This document shows positions 34,776 to 43,660 of a stretch of 64,000 nt of DNA, in pieces (positions within the stretch are counted from its first letter, which is position 1; the number at the start of each line of letters is the position of its first letter). Under the pieces are notes generated by a model. That model had not been told where the DNA came from. It ran no database searches and saw nothing but the letters and a program-made list of their open reading frames with translations. The DNA comes from Faecalibacterium sp. I4-1-79. Its GTDB lineage: Bacteria; Bacillota; Clostridia; Oscillospirales; Ruminococcaceae. The DNA is taken from contig NZ_CP094467.1 in NCBI RefSeq assembly GCF_023347235.1, positions 186,001-250,000 on the forward strand, written 5' to 3'. A program made the position numbers and the translations under genes.

Positions 34776-35900
34776 ATGCGCAGCAGAGAGCCTTGGCGTC
34801 TGCCTGCGGGGCAGAGCAGGGCAGTGCCCTTTTTGCAGGCTGCGGTGCTGTTTGCAGCGCTGTGCATCTTTGCCCGCAGCGCCGCGCTGGTGCTGGCGGC
34901 CTTTCTGGCGGCGCCGGTGCCCGCCGCGCAGACTTTGCTGCATCTGGGGCAGCAGGCGGTGGAGAGCCGGGCGGCGGCAACGTCTGCGGAAAGCGTGCCG
35001 GAGGCCGCGTCCGTGCCGCCGGAGCAAGAAACTGCCGCCCCGGTACAGACCGGAGTGGAGCAGTATTTTGTGGCGCTGCAGCCGGACGAAGCCCGCCCCG
35101 CCGATGCAGGTACGGTGACAGAGCAGCAGTTCGGGCAGGGCAGCGGCGAAAAGTACATTCCCTGCGGTGCGGGCAGCATCAAGAATAACACCCGGCAGAC
35201 GGCGGCAGACATTGCCGCCGAGGCGGCGCAGCCCCTGCCCTTTGCCATTGAAAAGGACAGCGCCGCGCCGCAGGTGCTCATCATGCACACTCACGCCACC
35301 GAGGACTACCGCCTTTCTGCCGGGCTGTGGTTTGCCCCCGGGGACGGTGCCCGCAGCACCGACCGCAGCATCAATATGTGCGCGGTGGGGCGGGTGATGG
35401 CCGATACCCTCAACGCGGCGGGAATATGCACCCTGCACGACGAGACGCTGAACGACTACCCCAGCTACACCGGCAGCTATGCCAACAGCCGTGCGGTGGT
35501 GCAGCAGTATCTGGCGCAGTACCCCAGCATCAAGGTGGTGCTGGACGTCCACCGTGACGCCATCGAGCGGGAGAATGGCACCCGCTGCGCCCCGGTGTGC
35601 AGCATAGACGGGCGGCAGGCGGCGCAGGTGATGATCATCTGCGGGTGCGACAACGGCACCAGCGTGCAGCTGCCCGCATGGCGGCAGAACCTTCGCTTTG
35701 CCGCTGCGTGGGAGCGCAGCATGGAGGCAAAATACCCCGGACTTACCCGCCCGGTGCTGTTCAGCTACCGGTTTTATAATCAGGATCTGACCACCGGCAG
35801 TCTGCTGATCGAGATCGGCGGGCACGGCAACAACTTAAATGAGGCCCTGTACGCCGGATATCTGGCAGCACAGGGCCTCGCGGATGCACTATTAAGTTGA
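34776..35900 (+). CDS. spoIIP: stage II sporulation protein P
   Basis: A 374-residue SpoIIP, the amidase/endopeptidase of the engulfment complex with SpoIID and SpoIIM. A membrane anchor (residues ~20-45) and low-complexity linker lead to the amidase-3-like domain: QVLIMHTHATEDYR, NAAGICTLHDETLNDYPSY, VLDVHRDAIERENG and LLIEIGGHGNNLNEAL, which include the zinc His/Glu residues. AAAGGAGG precedes the ATG. The start is embedded just after repeat modules. Confidence 0.93.
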   Translation: MRSREPWRLPAGQSRAVPFLQAAVLFAALCIFARSAALVLAAFLAAPVPAAQTLLHLGQQAVESRAAATSAESVPEAASVPPEQETAAPVQTGVEQYFVALQPDEARPADAGTVTEQQFGQGSGEKYIPCGAGSIKNNTRQTAADIAAEAAQPLPFAIEKDSAAPQVLIMHTHATEDYRLSAGLWFAPGDGARSTDRSINMCAVGRVMADTLNAAGICTLHDETLNDYPSYTGSYANSRAVVQQYLAQYPSIKVVLDVHRDAIERENGTRCAPVCSIDGRQAAQVMIICGCDNGTSVQLPAWRQNLRFAAAWERSMEAKYPGLTRPVLFSYRFYNQDLTTGSLLIEIGGHGNNLNEALYAGYLAAQGLADALLS

Positions 35901-35903
35901 GGG

Positions 35904-36437
35904 TCAGCCGCCAAGGCTGGAGATCATGCTGCTCTTGGCAGACTGATAGTAACTCCATGCCTGATCGGCCACGGTCTCGGGCTGGTTATACTCCCGCAGC
36001 ACGCGGCGCATCTCGCTGACCACCGAGGAGACGGCACTGTCGTAGGTGCTCTCCACAGAGGAAAGATGCTTGTAGGCGATGCTGACCTTATTGGCAAAGG
36101 TCCGCTCTTCGGCGGGCAGAGAGTGGTACTCATCCTTTGCGGCAGATATTGCGGAGGACACCGCAGACCGTGCCGAGGACTCCAGCGAGTACAGCTGGCT
36201 CAGCAGAGAGGAGATCTTGGCATCGCACTCGGGGTTTGGCGGGTCGTAGACGTGGTCGGGATCATACGATGTGCCGGACTGGGAAGTGCTTCCGTAGGTG
36301 GGGAACCAGTCGCCGAACATAAACTCGTTGTACCCGGCAATAAATTCCTCCTTGGTGCAGCCGCTCAGCAGGGCTGCCAGTGCGCAGCTGACCACGGCAA
36401 GGGTCAGCAGACGGATGATATGGTGTGTGTGTTTCAT
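35904..36437 (-). CDS. lipoprotein of unknown function
   Basis: A 177-residue lipoprotein: MKHTHHIIRLLTLAVVSCAL then lipobox LSGC. The mature part is Ser/Tyr-rich and helical (SQLYSLESSARSAVSSAI and VSIAYKHLSSVESTYDSAVS), possibly a coiled coil. No family is recognised. GGAGGAG lies before the ATG at 36437; the longer open frame upstream is unlikely. Convergent with spoIIP with only 3 bp between the stops. Confidence 0.7.
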   Translation of the reverse strand: MKHTHHIIRLLTLAVVSCALAALLSGCTKEEFIAGYNEFMFGDWFPTYGSTSQSGTSYDPDHVYDPPNPECDAKISSLLSQLYSLESSARSAVSSAISAAKDEYHSLPAEERTFANKVSIAYKHLSSVESTYDSAVSSVVSEMRRVLREYNQPETVADQAWSYYQSAKSSMISSLGG

Positions 36438-36548
36438 GATCTCCTCCAGAATCTGTTTTTGCGGAATACCGCTTTTTTCCATTTTACCAGAGAAAAGGCG
36501 TTCTGACAAGCAAAAAAGCGAAAATTTGCCTGATGCCGCACCGTAAGG

Positions 36549-36577
36549 TTGACAAAATGCCGCCAACGTGCTATTTT
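36549..36577 (+). promoter_or_regulatory. promoter of the asnS T-box leader
   Basis: TTGACA and TATTTT are separated by 17 bp, with the T-box leader starting just after. Confidence 0.75.
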
Positions 36578-36583
36578 AAAACA

Positions 36584-36872
36584 ACAAATGCAAGGAACGG
36601 GAAAAGTAGCGCGGGCCGTCCGGCCCAGAGAGTGCGGCACAGCTGAGAGCCGCGCCCGTGCGCCGCGTGAACGAACACCCGGGAGCAGCAAACTGAACAC
36701 GGCAGCGCGTCTGCCGTTAAGTAGGTGCGCCGCAGGTCCAGCGTTACAGGGACAGCGCTTAAACAAAGAGCGCGTGAGCGACCGGACACTTCCGGTAATT
36801 CAGGTGGCACCGCGGACATTACAAGACAGCTTGTTCGCCCTGAACTTTCAGGGCAAAAGCTGTCTTTTTTGT
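36584..36872 (+). ncRNA. T-box riboswitch, probably Asn-specific
   Basis: A ~290-nt leader. Stem I carries the AGAGAGTGCGGC element, and a GTGAACGAACACC stretch around 36668-36678 supplies an AAC (Asn) specifier. The conserved T-box GGTGGCACCGCGG lies at 36803-36815. A terminator follows (AGACAGCTT/AAGCTGTCT then T-run, to 36870). Uncharged tRNA-Asn would pair with the T-box, block the terminator and raise asnS expression. Confidence 0.92.
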
Positions 36873-36890
36873 TTATAAAGGAGAACTACT

Positions 36891-38279
36891 ATGGAACGTA
36901 CCGAGATCCTTTCGCTGTTCAAGAACACCCCGGCAGACGGCACCGAGATCACCGTCTGCGGCTGGGCAAAGAACATCCGCGACTCCAAGAACATCGGCTT
37001 CATCGCCCTGTCGGACGGCGGCTGCTTCAAGACTTTGCAGGTCGTGCTGGAAGCCGGTAAGCTGGCAAACTATGATGAAGTCATCCACACCGGTCTGTAC
37101 AGCAGCCTGCGCATCAAGGGCAAGCTGGTGCTCACCCCGCAGGCAAAGCAGCCTTTTGAGCTGAACGCCGAGAGCGTGGAGATCCTGGGCGACTGCCCCG
37201 CCGACGAGTACCCCCTGCAGAAAAAGAAGATGAGCATGGAGTATCTGCGCACCATGCCCACCCTGCGCCCCCGCACCAACACCTTCAACGCCGCTTTCCG
37301 CGTGCGCAGCGTGGCAGCCTACGCCATCCACAAGTTCTTTCAGGAGAACGGCTTTGTCTACGCCCACTCTCCGCTGATCACCGCCTCCGACTGCGAGGGT
37401 GCCGGCGAGATGTTCCGCGTGACCACGCTGGATCTGGACAATCTGCCCAAGACCGAGGACGGCGCTGTGGATTACAGCAAGGACTTCTTTGAAAAGCCGG
37501 TCAACCTGACCGTTTCCGGCCAGCTGGAAGCCGAGGCCATGGCCATGGCCTTTGGCAAGGTGTACACCTTTGGCCCCACCTTCCGCGCCGAGAAGAGCTT
37601 TACCACCCGCCACGCTGCGGAGTTCTGGATGATCGAGCCGGAGATGGCCTTCTGCGACCTGAACGGCTACATGGACAACGCCGAGGCCATGATCAAGTAC
37701 GTCATCCGTTATGTGCTGGACAACTGCCCGGACGAGATGGCCTTCTTCAACCAGTTCATCGACAAGGGCCTTGTCGAGCGTCTGGAGCTGGTGGCAAACA
37801 GCGATTTTGCCCGCATCAGCTACACCGAGGCTATCGAAATTCTGAAAAAGAACAACAAGAAGTTCCAGTACCCCGTGGAGTGGGGCGTGGATATCCAGAC
37901 CGAGCACGAGCGCTATCTGACCGAGGTGGTGTACAAAAAGCCGGTGTTCGTCACCGACTACCCCAAGGAGATCAAGAGCTTCTACATGAAGCAGAACGCC
38001 GACGGCAAGACCGTGGCCGCAGCAGATATGCTGGTGCCCGGCATCGGCGAGCTGATCGGCGGCAGCCAGCGTGAAGAGGACTACGGCAAGCTGGTGGCAC
38101 GCATGGACGAGCTGGGCATGGACAAGACCAACTACGAGTGGTATCTGAACCTGCGCAAGTTCGGCGGCGTGGAGCACGCAGGCTACGGTCTGGGCTTTGA
38201 GCGCATGATCATGTACCTCACCGGCATTCAGAACATCCGTGACGTGCTGCCCTTCCCCCGCACCGCATACGGCTTCTGA
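36891..38279 (+). CDS. asnS: asparagine--tRNA ligase
   Basis: A 462-residue class IIb aminoacyl-tRNA synthetase. The N-terminal OB fold has [20 protein letters not shown]. Class II motifs are visible: motif 2 [29 protein letters not shown], and motif 3 [20 protein letters not shown] with PFPRTA at the end. Length fits AsnRS; the AsnRS-type [12 protein letters not shown] distinguishes it from AspRS. It is controlled by the upstream T-box and ends in a strong terminator. Confidence 0.97.
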   Translation: MERTEILSLFKNTPADGTEITVCGWAKNIRDSKNIGFIALSDGGCFKTLQVVLEAGKLANYDEVIHTGLYSSLRIKGKLVLTPQAKQPFELNAESVEILGDCPADEYPLQKKKMSMEYLRTMPTLRPRTNTFNAAFRVRSVAAYAIHKFFQENGFVYAHSPLITASDCEGAGEMFRVTTLDLDNLPKTEDGAVDYSKDFFEKPVNLTVSGQLEAEAMAMAFGKVYTFGPTFRAEKSFTTRHAAEFWMIEPEMAFCDLNGYMDNAEAMIKYVIRYVLDNCPDEMAFFNQFIDKGLVERLELVANSDFARISYTEAIEILKKNNKKFQYPVEWGVDIQTEHERYLTEVVYKKPVFVTDYPKEIKSFYMKQNADGKTVAAADMLVPGIGELIGGSQREEDYGKLVARMDELGMDKTNYEWYLNLRKFGGVEHAGYGLGFERMIMYLTGIQNIRDVLPFPRTAYGF

Positions 38280-38300
38280 GAAGCGCACATACTGTAACTA

Positions 38301-38332
38301 AAGAAAGCCGCCGCCTCTGCGGCGGCTTTCTT
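38301..38332 (+). terminator. asnS terminator
   Basis: AAGAAAGCCGCCGC pairs with GCGGCGGCTTTCTT around CTCT. Confidence 0.9.
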
Positions 38333-38365
38333 GTTCTTCATTTTTCAACAAGGAGCACAAAACAA

Positions 38366-39409
38366 GTGGAAAACATTTCGCCCGCCCTCTTGGAGTGGTT
38401 TTACAAGAACCGCCGCAGCCTGCCCTTCCGGGAGGATCCCACTCCCTACCATGTGTGGCTCAGCGAGGTGATGCTGCAGCAGACCCGGGTGTCGGCGGTG
38501 CTGCCGTATTACTACCGCTTTCTGGAAGCGCTGCCGGATATCCCCGCGCTTGCCGCCTGCGAGGAGGAAAGGCTGCATAAGCTGTGGGAGGGGCTGGGCT
38601 ATTACAGCCGGGTGCGCAACCTGCAAAAGGCCGCAAAGCTCGTCTGTGCGCAGTACGGCGGGCAGCTGCCCGCCGACTATGCCGCCCTGCGTGCACTGCC
38701 CGGCATCGGGGAGTATACCGCTGGTGCCATTGCGTCCATCAGCTTCGGCCTGCCCGTGCCCGCCGTGGACGGCAATGTGCTGCGGGTGTTTTCCCGCCTG
38801 TATAATGACCCGGGTGTGATTACAGAACCGGCGGTAAAAAAGGCCTTTACCGCCCGGGTCATGGAGCATCAGCCGCCGGAAAAGGCCGGGGACTACAATC
38901 AGGCGCTGATGGAGCTGGGTGCGCTGGTCTGCGTGCCCAACGGCGCGCCCCTGTGCGGGCAGTGCCCGCTGGCAGAGCTCTGCCTTGCCCGGGCGGCGGG
39001 CACCACCGCCCAGCTGCCCCAAAAGGCAAAGCCGAAGCCCCGCAAGATTGTGCCGGTAACGCTGGCGCTTGTGGAAAGCCCGGCGGGCTTTCTGGTGCAG
39101 CAGCGGCCGCAAAAAGGGCTGCTGGCCGGGCTGTGGCAGCCGGTATTGTGGGAGGACGAGCATCTTTTGCAGGCCGAGGTGCTGGCACGGCTGGCGGCAC
39201 TGGGGCTGGACACCGGCACGGCAGCTCCCACCGCCTTGCCCGCCGCAAAGCACATCTTTACCCACATCGAGTGGCTCATGTCCGGCGTGCAGCTGCAAGT
39301 GGCGGCGCAGAGCGCCCCGGCGGGCTATGTCTGGGCAAGCCGGGAGCAGCTGCGCACCACCTACACCCTGCCCGGGGCGTTCCGGGCGTATAAGCCGCTG
39401 CTGCTGTGA
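38366..39409 (+). CDS. mutY: A/G-specific adenine glycosylase MutY
   Basis: A 347-residue base-excision enzyme removing adenine opposite 8-oxoguanine. The HhH-GPD domain has WLSEVMLQQTRV with the catalytic Glu, then GLGYYSRVRNLQKAA, LPGIGEYTAGAI and the catalytic Asp in VDGNVLRV. The iron-sulfur loop is C-x7-C-x2-C-x5-C (CVPNGAPLCGQCPLAELC). A C-terminal NUDIX-like domain recognises 8-oxoG. The start is GTG at 38366, with AAGGAG upstream. Confidence 0.95.
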   Translation: MENISPALLEWFYKNRRSLPFREDPTPYHVWLSEVMLQQTRVSAVLPYYYRFLEALPDIPALAACEEERLHKLWEGLGYYSRVRNLQKAAKLVCAQYGGQLPADYAALRALPGIGEYTAGAIASISFGLPVPAVDGNVLRVFSRLYNDPGVITEPAVKKAFTARVMEHQPPEKAGDYNQALMELGALVCVPNGAPLCGQCPLAELCLARAAGTTAQLPQKAKPKPRKIVPVTLALVESPAGFLVQQRPQKGLLAGLWQPVLWEDEHLLQAEVLARLAALGLDTGTAAPTALPAAKHIFTHIEWLMSGVQLQVAAQSAPAGYVWASREQLRTTYTLPGAFRAYKPLLL

Positions 39410-39506
39410 TTTTGGCAATTTGCTGTAATGAACCGCGCCAAAACCGGCACACTGCCCAAACTGCGCCCCGCAGCACCTTCGGGGCGTGAAAATTGGGGTG
39501 CAACGG

Positions 39507-39535
39507 TTGTAATTTTGGGCGGGAACGGGTATAAT
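39507..39535 (+). promoter_or_regulatory. promoter upstream of the 62-residue membrane protein
   Basis: TTGTAA and TATAAT are separated by 17 bp, with a leader of about 110 nt. Confidence 0.7.
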
Positions 39536-39650
39536 AAAAGCTACAAGGCGGCACTGATCGCCGCTTGAATCAAGATCCTTTTGCGGGTCGCCCGCTGGAA
39601 AAATCAAGCTGAAACAACGTTTCAACTGCAAAAAGGAGTGTACTGAATCT

Positions 39651-39839
39651 ATGAAAAAATCTTGCTTGGTCGCTGTGATCGCTGTTCTGGCTGCTGTGGC
39701 TGGTGCGCTGGCTGCTGTGGCTCTTTACCTGAACCGCCGCGAGAAGGAGCTGGACGAGTACGAGCGCCTGCTGTTCGGCGAGGATGACGCAGAAACCGTA
39801 GAGCCGGAGGAAGCCGCTGCTGAGGACGAGGCAGAATAA
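39651..39839 (+). CDS. 62-residue single-pass membrane protein
   Basis: MKKSCLVAVIAVLAAVAGAL starts a single membrane helix (residues 5-26), followed by a charged, Glu-rich cytoplasmic-type tail ending in EDEAE. AAAAAGGAG precedes the ATG and a good promoter is upstream. No family is recognised; small acidic-tailed membrane proteins of this kind are common near cell-envelope genes. Confidence 0.7.
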   Translation: MKKSCLVAVIAVLAAVAGALAAVALYLNRREKELDEYERLLFGEDDAETVEPEEAAAEDEAE

Positions 39840-39881
39840 TTCCCCCAAAATACCGGAAACTGCCGGGAAGATAAGCGCATC

Positions 39882-39934
39882 GGGGCGCACGGAGCAGTCT
39901 GTCTGAACGGACTTGCCCCGGTGCGCCCTTTTTG
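39882..39934 (+). terminator. terminator after the small membrane protein
   Basis: GGGCGCAC pairs with GTGCGCCC, with an inner AGTC/GACT-type helix in the long loop, followed by TTTTT. Confidence 0.75.
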
Positions 39935-39952
39935 TACATAAGGAGAAGGAAC

Positions 39953-41257
39953 ATGAAGCGTTTTTTGCTTTGGCTCATCAGTGTGGCGCTGGGTGTGGTG
40001 GTGCTGCTGGCGGCTGTGATGGGGGTAAGCTATGCCTTTACCACCGAGGGCGGCTGCCCGGACGGGGCGGCGCAGTTCGGCGGGCAGGCGCTGGAAGCCA
40101 ACGGCTCCTGCTGGCAGGTGCCGCTGCTGGGCGGGCAGCTGGATAAGGTCTTTGCCAGTCCCTCCACCCTGACCGTGCAGAAGCTGGGGGTGCTGTACAC
40201 CGCCCACCCGGAGCTGACGTTGCCGGACTGGACGGGCTACACTGCCCTGACCATCCAGAATGCGACGGGGGATGTGCTGTTTGCGGGCAGCGCAGGGGAG
40301 TACCAGAACTTCCTCTTCCCCGCGAACGGCGAGTATAAGGCGGAGCTGACCGCATGGCGTGTGCCCAAGGGCGGGGTCATCACCCAGTTTGAGGGCGGCA
40401 GCACCGGGCAGCTGCGCAAAAACTTAGGGCTGGAGCGCCCGGCCAAGCCCACGGGCTGGTACCGGTACAGCTTCCGGTTCACCTTGCAGGCCAGTGCGGA
40501 GGTGGAGCTTTCCGCCGAGCGGGTGGAGCAGGGCGGCACGGTGGGCGTGCGCATCTCCGGCATGACCGGAGACGCCGTGCCCACCATCGAGACCGACCTT
40601 GGCAGCGTGCAGTGCGTGCGCGCCGCCGAGGGCTGGCGCGCCTATATCCCGGCAGCCTATAACGCCTCCTCCGGTGGGCATGAGGTGAACATCACGGTGA
40701 ACGGCGAGACCATCACCCGCACCCTGACCGTGCTGCCGAAGGACTTTGGCACGGTGGAGGTGGAGGCCGAAGAACCCGCCCCGGAGAGCGCCAACGCCCA
40801 GTTCCGCAGTGCCATCTGGCCGCTGTACGAGGCTGCCGCCACCGCCAAGCAGTGGCAGGGCGGCTTTGTGCCCCCGGCTGAGGACTCCATGACCTTGGTG
40901 GACTACGGGCAAATCAAGGTAACGAACGGCCAGCAGGGCAGCCGCTCCAACTCCACAAAGCTGTACACCATCCCGGGCGCGCCCTGCCGCGCAGCGGCCA
41001 ACGGTACGGTGGTGTTTGCGGGCAATCTGGAACTTACCGGCAACACGGTGGTCATCGACCACGGCTGCGGGCTGCGCAGCTACCTGTACGGCTTGCAGGA
41101 GCTTTCGGTCAGCAAGGGACAGACCGTGGAAAAGGGGCAGGCCGTGGGCGTACTGGGCGAAGAGCTGACCATGGACTTCAAGCTGGGCAGCAGAAGCGTG
41201 AACCCGCGCCTGCTGTTCCAGACTTCCGGCGGGTTGTTCTGGAAGGAAAACGACTGA
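39953..41257 (+). CDS. M23/LytM-type peptidoglycan-associated protein
   Basis: A 434-residue exported protein with an N-terminal membrane segment (residues 5-27). The middle looks like Ig-like beta domains (about 30-270). The C-terminus (from ~320) resembles an M23 LytM fold: GTVVFAGNLELTGNTVVIDH, GLRSYLYGLQELSVSKGQTV and GQAVGVLG. The Zn-binding HxxxD of active enzymes is not obvious, so it may be a degenerate LytM factor. ATG 39953 is preferred to TTG 39932 because AAGGAGAAGG lies between them. Confidence 0.75.
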   Translation: MKRFLLWLISVALGVVVLLAAVMGVSYAFTTEGGCPDGAAQFGGQALEANGSCWQVPLLGGQLDKVFASPSTLTVQKLGVLYTAHPELTLPDWTGYTALTIQNATGDVLFAGSAGEYQNFLFPANGEYKAELTAWRVPKGGVITQFEGGSTGQLRKNLGLERPAKPTGWYRYSFRFTLQASAEVELSAERVEQGGTVGVRISGMTGDAVPTIETDLGSVQCVRAAEGWRAYIPAAYNASSGGHEVNITVNGETITRTLTVLPKDFGTVEVEAEEPAPESANAQFRSAIWPLYEAAATAKQWQGGFVPPAEDSMTLVDYGQIKVTNGQQGSRSNSTKLYTIPGAPCRAAANGTVVFAGNLELTGNTVVIDHGCGLRSYLYGLQELSVSKGQTVEKGQAVGVLGEELTMDFKLGSRSVNPRLLFQTSGGLFWKEND

Positions 41258-41282
41258 GCCGTAAGATGCAGGAGGAACGACA

Positions 41283-41939
41283 TTGAAAAAGAGGATCATT
41301 GCATGGACGGTGCTGCTCTCGGTATGCGCAGCAGCCCTTGGGCTGTGGTGCAGCGCCGCCGCCGGCAAAACTGCCCGCACCCTGCCCTGTGAGGACGAGG
41401 GACTTATCCTTTCCATCACCACCTTTGACGGCAAGAGCGAATCCAAGCCCTTTCTCAAGTGTTTCGGGCATACATGGATCGGGCTGGACAACCGCACCGG
41501 GCACACGGTCTACCTGAAAGACCGCGCCATCCCGGACGGCGAGATGGTCACCTTCTCGGTCTGGGCGGTGTCAGGGCTCTCGGGGCTGCTGTTCGATCTG
41601 AAACCGTGCTATATCGCCAATTACGGACGCTACTCCGGCAGGTTGTCCCTGAGCACCAATATCGGGGAGGAGCAGCTGAAGGTCATCGAGGACTACATGG
41701 AACAGCACGATAAATGGACAGTGAACAAAAATTGCAGCTACTGGTCGGTCCATCTGTGGAACGCGGTGGTGGGCGAGGATGCTGCCCTGAAGATCCGGGG
41801 CTTTGTCTGCACGCCCGAAAAAATTGAACAGGCCTTCAGCGCTTTTGACTGCGTGGAGGTGGACAAGGACTTCTCCCGCGCAGGCGGCATCTACTGCTAC
41901 AAGGACGGAGAGAGAACGGAGCTGCAATTATGTTCATAA
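41283..41939 (+). CDS. exported papain-like (permuted NlpC/P60-type) protein
   Basis: A 218-residue protein starting at TTG with AGGAGGAAC upstream. It has an N-terminal hydrophobic signal. The pattern FGHTWIGLDNRTGHTVYL, then IGEEQLKVIEDYMEQHDKW and NKNCSYWSVHLWN matches circularly permuted papain-like proteins (DUF4105/YiiX type), in which the His comes first and the Cys later. It may cut amide bonds in cell wall or lipoprotein. Family call is by motif only. It overlaps the next gene by 10 nt. Confidence 0.55.
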   Translation: MKKRIIAWTVLLSVCAAALGLWCSAAAGKTARTLPCEDEGLILSITTFDGKSESKPFLKCFGHTWIGLDNRTGHTVYLKDRAIPDGEMVTFSVWAVSGLSGLLFDLKPCYIANYGRYSGRLSLSTNIGEEQLKVIEDYMEQHDKWTVNKNCSYWSVHLWNAVVGEDAALKIRGFVCTPEKIEQAFSAFDCVEVDKDFSRAGGIYCYKDGERTELQLCS

Positions 41940-42202
41940 GATTCATCATAAGCAGGCTGCTGCGGGTCATCGTGTGCGCAGCGGCGGGGCTGTACGGCCT
42001 GTACAACGCCATCTCCTGCTTTGTCACCCTGTACAAAGCGGGGCACCAGCCCTACCTGATGGCCGGCGCGGTGCGGTTCGATTTTCAGGGCTACTACATG
42101 ATGGCCGCCATGCACGCCGGCATCTGCCTGCTTTTGGGAGTGCTGGTATGGCTCTTCCTCAAGGGAACGAAAAAACTGCGGGAAAAGACCGCAGTCCGGT
42201 GA
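41930..42202 (+). CDS. 90-residue two-helix membrane protein
   Basis: It has two membrane segments (about 8-32 and 57-78) and a basic C-terminus. The start overlaps the papain-like gene by 10 nt, so the two are likely translated together. No family is recognised. Confidence 0.65.
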   Translation: MFIRFIISRLLRVIVCAAAGLYGLYNAISCFVTLYKAGHQPYLMAGAVRFDFQGYYMMAAMHAGICLLLGVLVWLFLKGTKKLREKTAVR

Positions 42203-42288
42203 ATTTGCGGATTTTTTGTAACGTTTTTCCTCTTTGTGCGTTATTGGGGTGAAAGGGCGCACGAAAGCCCGCAAAGGAGGAAATGACC

Positions 42289-42981
42289 ATGAAACTGGAA
42301 TGTGACGTGATCCGCGATTTACTGCCCCTGTACGCCGAAAAGCTTGCCAGCCCCGCCAGCAGTGCGCTGGTGGAGCAGCACCTTGCAGAGTGCCCTGCTT
42401 GCCGTGCAGAGCTGGAACAGATGGAAAAACCGGTGCCGGTGCAGCCGGAACCCCAGCCGGATGCACCGCTGCGGAGCATCCGAAAGACCATGCAGAAAAA
42501 GAGCATCCGCATAGCAGCGGCAGCGGTTCTGGCAGTGCTGTGCGCTCTTGGGCTGGTGTTCTGGATGGGCGGCGCAAAAACGCCGGTGACGGCAGAACAG
42601 GCGAAGATCTGGACTTACAATAAAAAGGAAAACGAGGCCAACCTCTGTGTGCTGGAAGTGCAGGGCGAAAACGTCTGGCTGGAACTGGAAGGCTCTTTTA
42701 ACTGGGGCAAACCATCCGTTACCGTCCGGGCGGTGCGCTATACCTTCCCGCACATCCATGCCGCGCTGGAAGGGCTGCTGGGCACATCGGCTTCCGATAC
42801 CAGCATCGCAGTTTCCGGCACACAGCTGCTGACAGTGCAATGCGCCGACGAGACCCGCTATTACAGGGACGGTCAGCAGGTGGAGCGGTTCATCCTGAAA
42901 AAAGAGGATGGGACACAGACCTATGTTTACGAATCCGAGGATGTAGTCACACAGGAACAAGGCGTGTTTGAGAAGGGCTGA
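42289..42981 (+). CDS. zinc-finger anti-sigma factor
   Basis: A 230-residue membrane protein. The N-terminus is an anti-sigma zf-HC2 domain: CDVIRDLLPLYAEKL, then LVEQHLAECPACRAEL with the HxxxCxxC zinc motif. One membrane helix (residues ~70-90) is followed by an extracytoplasmic domain. It should sequester the ECF sigma factor encoded 2 bp downstream. ATG 42289 is chosen because AAAGGAGG lies 8 nt upstream; ATG 42283 is too near. Unusually the anti-sigma gene precedes the sigma gene. Confidence 0.8.
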   Translation: MKLECDVIRDLLPLYAEKLASPASSALVEQHLAECPACRAELEQMEKPVPVQPEPQPDAPLRSIRKTMQKKSIRIAAAAVLAVLCALGLVFWMGGAKTPVTAEQAKIWTYNKKENEANLCVLEVQGENVWLELEGSFNWGKPSVTVRAVRYTFPHIHAALEGLLGTSASDTSIAVSGTQLLTVQCADETRYYRDGQQVERFILKKEDGTQTYVYESEDVVTQEQGVFEKG

Positions 42982-42983
42982 CT

Positions 42984-43469
42984 ATGGACATTGAAACCAT
43001 CTATCGGCTCTACTTCCGGGACGTCTGCCTGTTTTTGCAGGGGCTTACCCGCAGCGAAGCGCTGGCCGAGGAGCTGACGCAGGAGACCTTTTTCCGGGCA
43101 CTGGACGGCCTTGAGGACTATGACGGCAAGCAGGATGTGCGGGCGTGGCTGTTCACCGTGGCGCGCAACGCCTACTACGACCACTGCCGCCGCGCAAAGC
43201 ACGCCGCCCCGCTGGAAGATGCCGAAACAAAAGCTGCCGAAAGCCCGGATATCGCGCAGCTTTTGGTGGACAAGGATGCCGCCTTTACGGTGCACCAGTG
43301 TCTGCACGCGCTGGAAGAACCCTACAAGGAGGTTTTCAGCCTGCGGGTGTTTGGCGAACTGCCCTTTGACCGCATCGGAGCCATTTTTGGCCACAATGCC
43401 GCATGGGCGCGGGTGACCTATTACCGCGCCAAGACCCGCATCCAGACCATGCTGGAACAGCGGAAATGA
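42984..43469 (+). CDS. ECF-type RNA polymerase sigma factor
   Basis: A 161-residue sigma-70 family protein with only regions 2 and 4. Region 2 is IYRLYFRDVCLFLQGL then AEELTQETFFRALDGL and VRAWLFTVARNAYYDHCRR. Region 4 is LHALEEPYKEVFSLRVFGEL then FDRIGAIFGHNAAWARVTYY. It is encoded just after its presumed anti-sigma, following cell-wall-related genes that may be its targets. Its own -35/-10 motif was not found. Confidence 0.88.
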   Translation: MDIETIYRLYFRDVCLFLQGLTRSEALAEELTQETFFRALDGLEDYDGKQDVRAWLFTVARNAYYDHCRRAKHAAPLEDAETKAAESPDIAQLLVDKDAAFTVHQCLHALEEPYKEVFSLRVFGELPFDRIGAIFGHNAAWARVTYYRAKTRIQTMLEQRK

Positions 43470-43489
43470 TCCGGAATGCCCTCCGTTTG

Positions 43490-43548
43490 AACCCTCTCAG
43501 TCACGCCTTACGGCGTGCCAGCTCCCCCGAAAGGGGGAGCTTTTTTGT
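43490..43548 (+). repeat. half-copy of the CCCTCTCAG hairpin element
   Basis: It begins AACCCTCTCAGTC and contains ACGCCTTACGGCGT and AGCTCCCCC...GGGGGAGCT hairpins followed by a T-run, so it can serve as terminator for the sigma gene. Confidence 0.75.
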
Positions 43549-43590
43549 GTGGCGGCAAGGTTTGCCTGTCCGGGAGTTACCCCTTCTGTG

Positions 43591-43633
43591 AAAAAAAGTG
43601 GCTCAGAAACGCCCGCAGGCGTTTCTGAGCCAC
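43591..43633 (-). terminator. ptsI terminator
   Basis: A 16-bp perfect stem GTGGCTCAGAAACGCC is followed on the minus strand by seven T. Confidence 0.92.
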
Positions 43634-43660
43634 AAATTATAATAATATTTTTTCCGCGGT

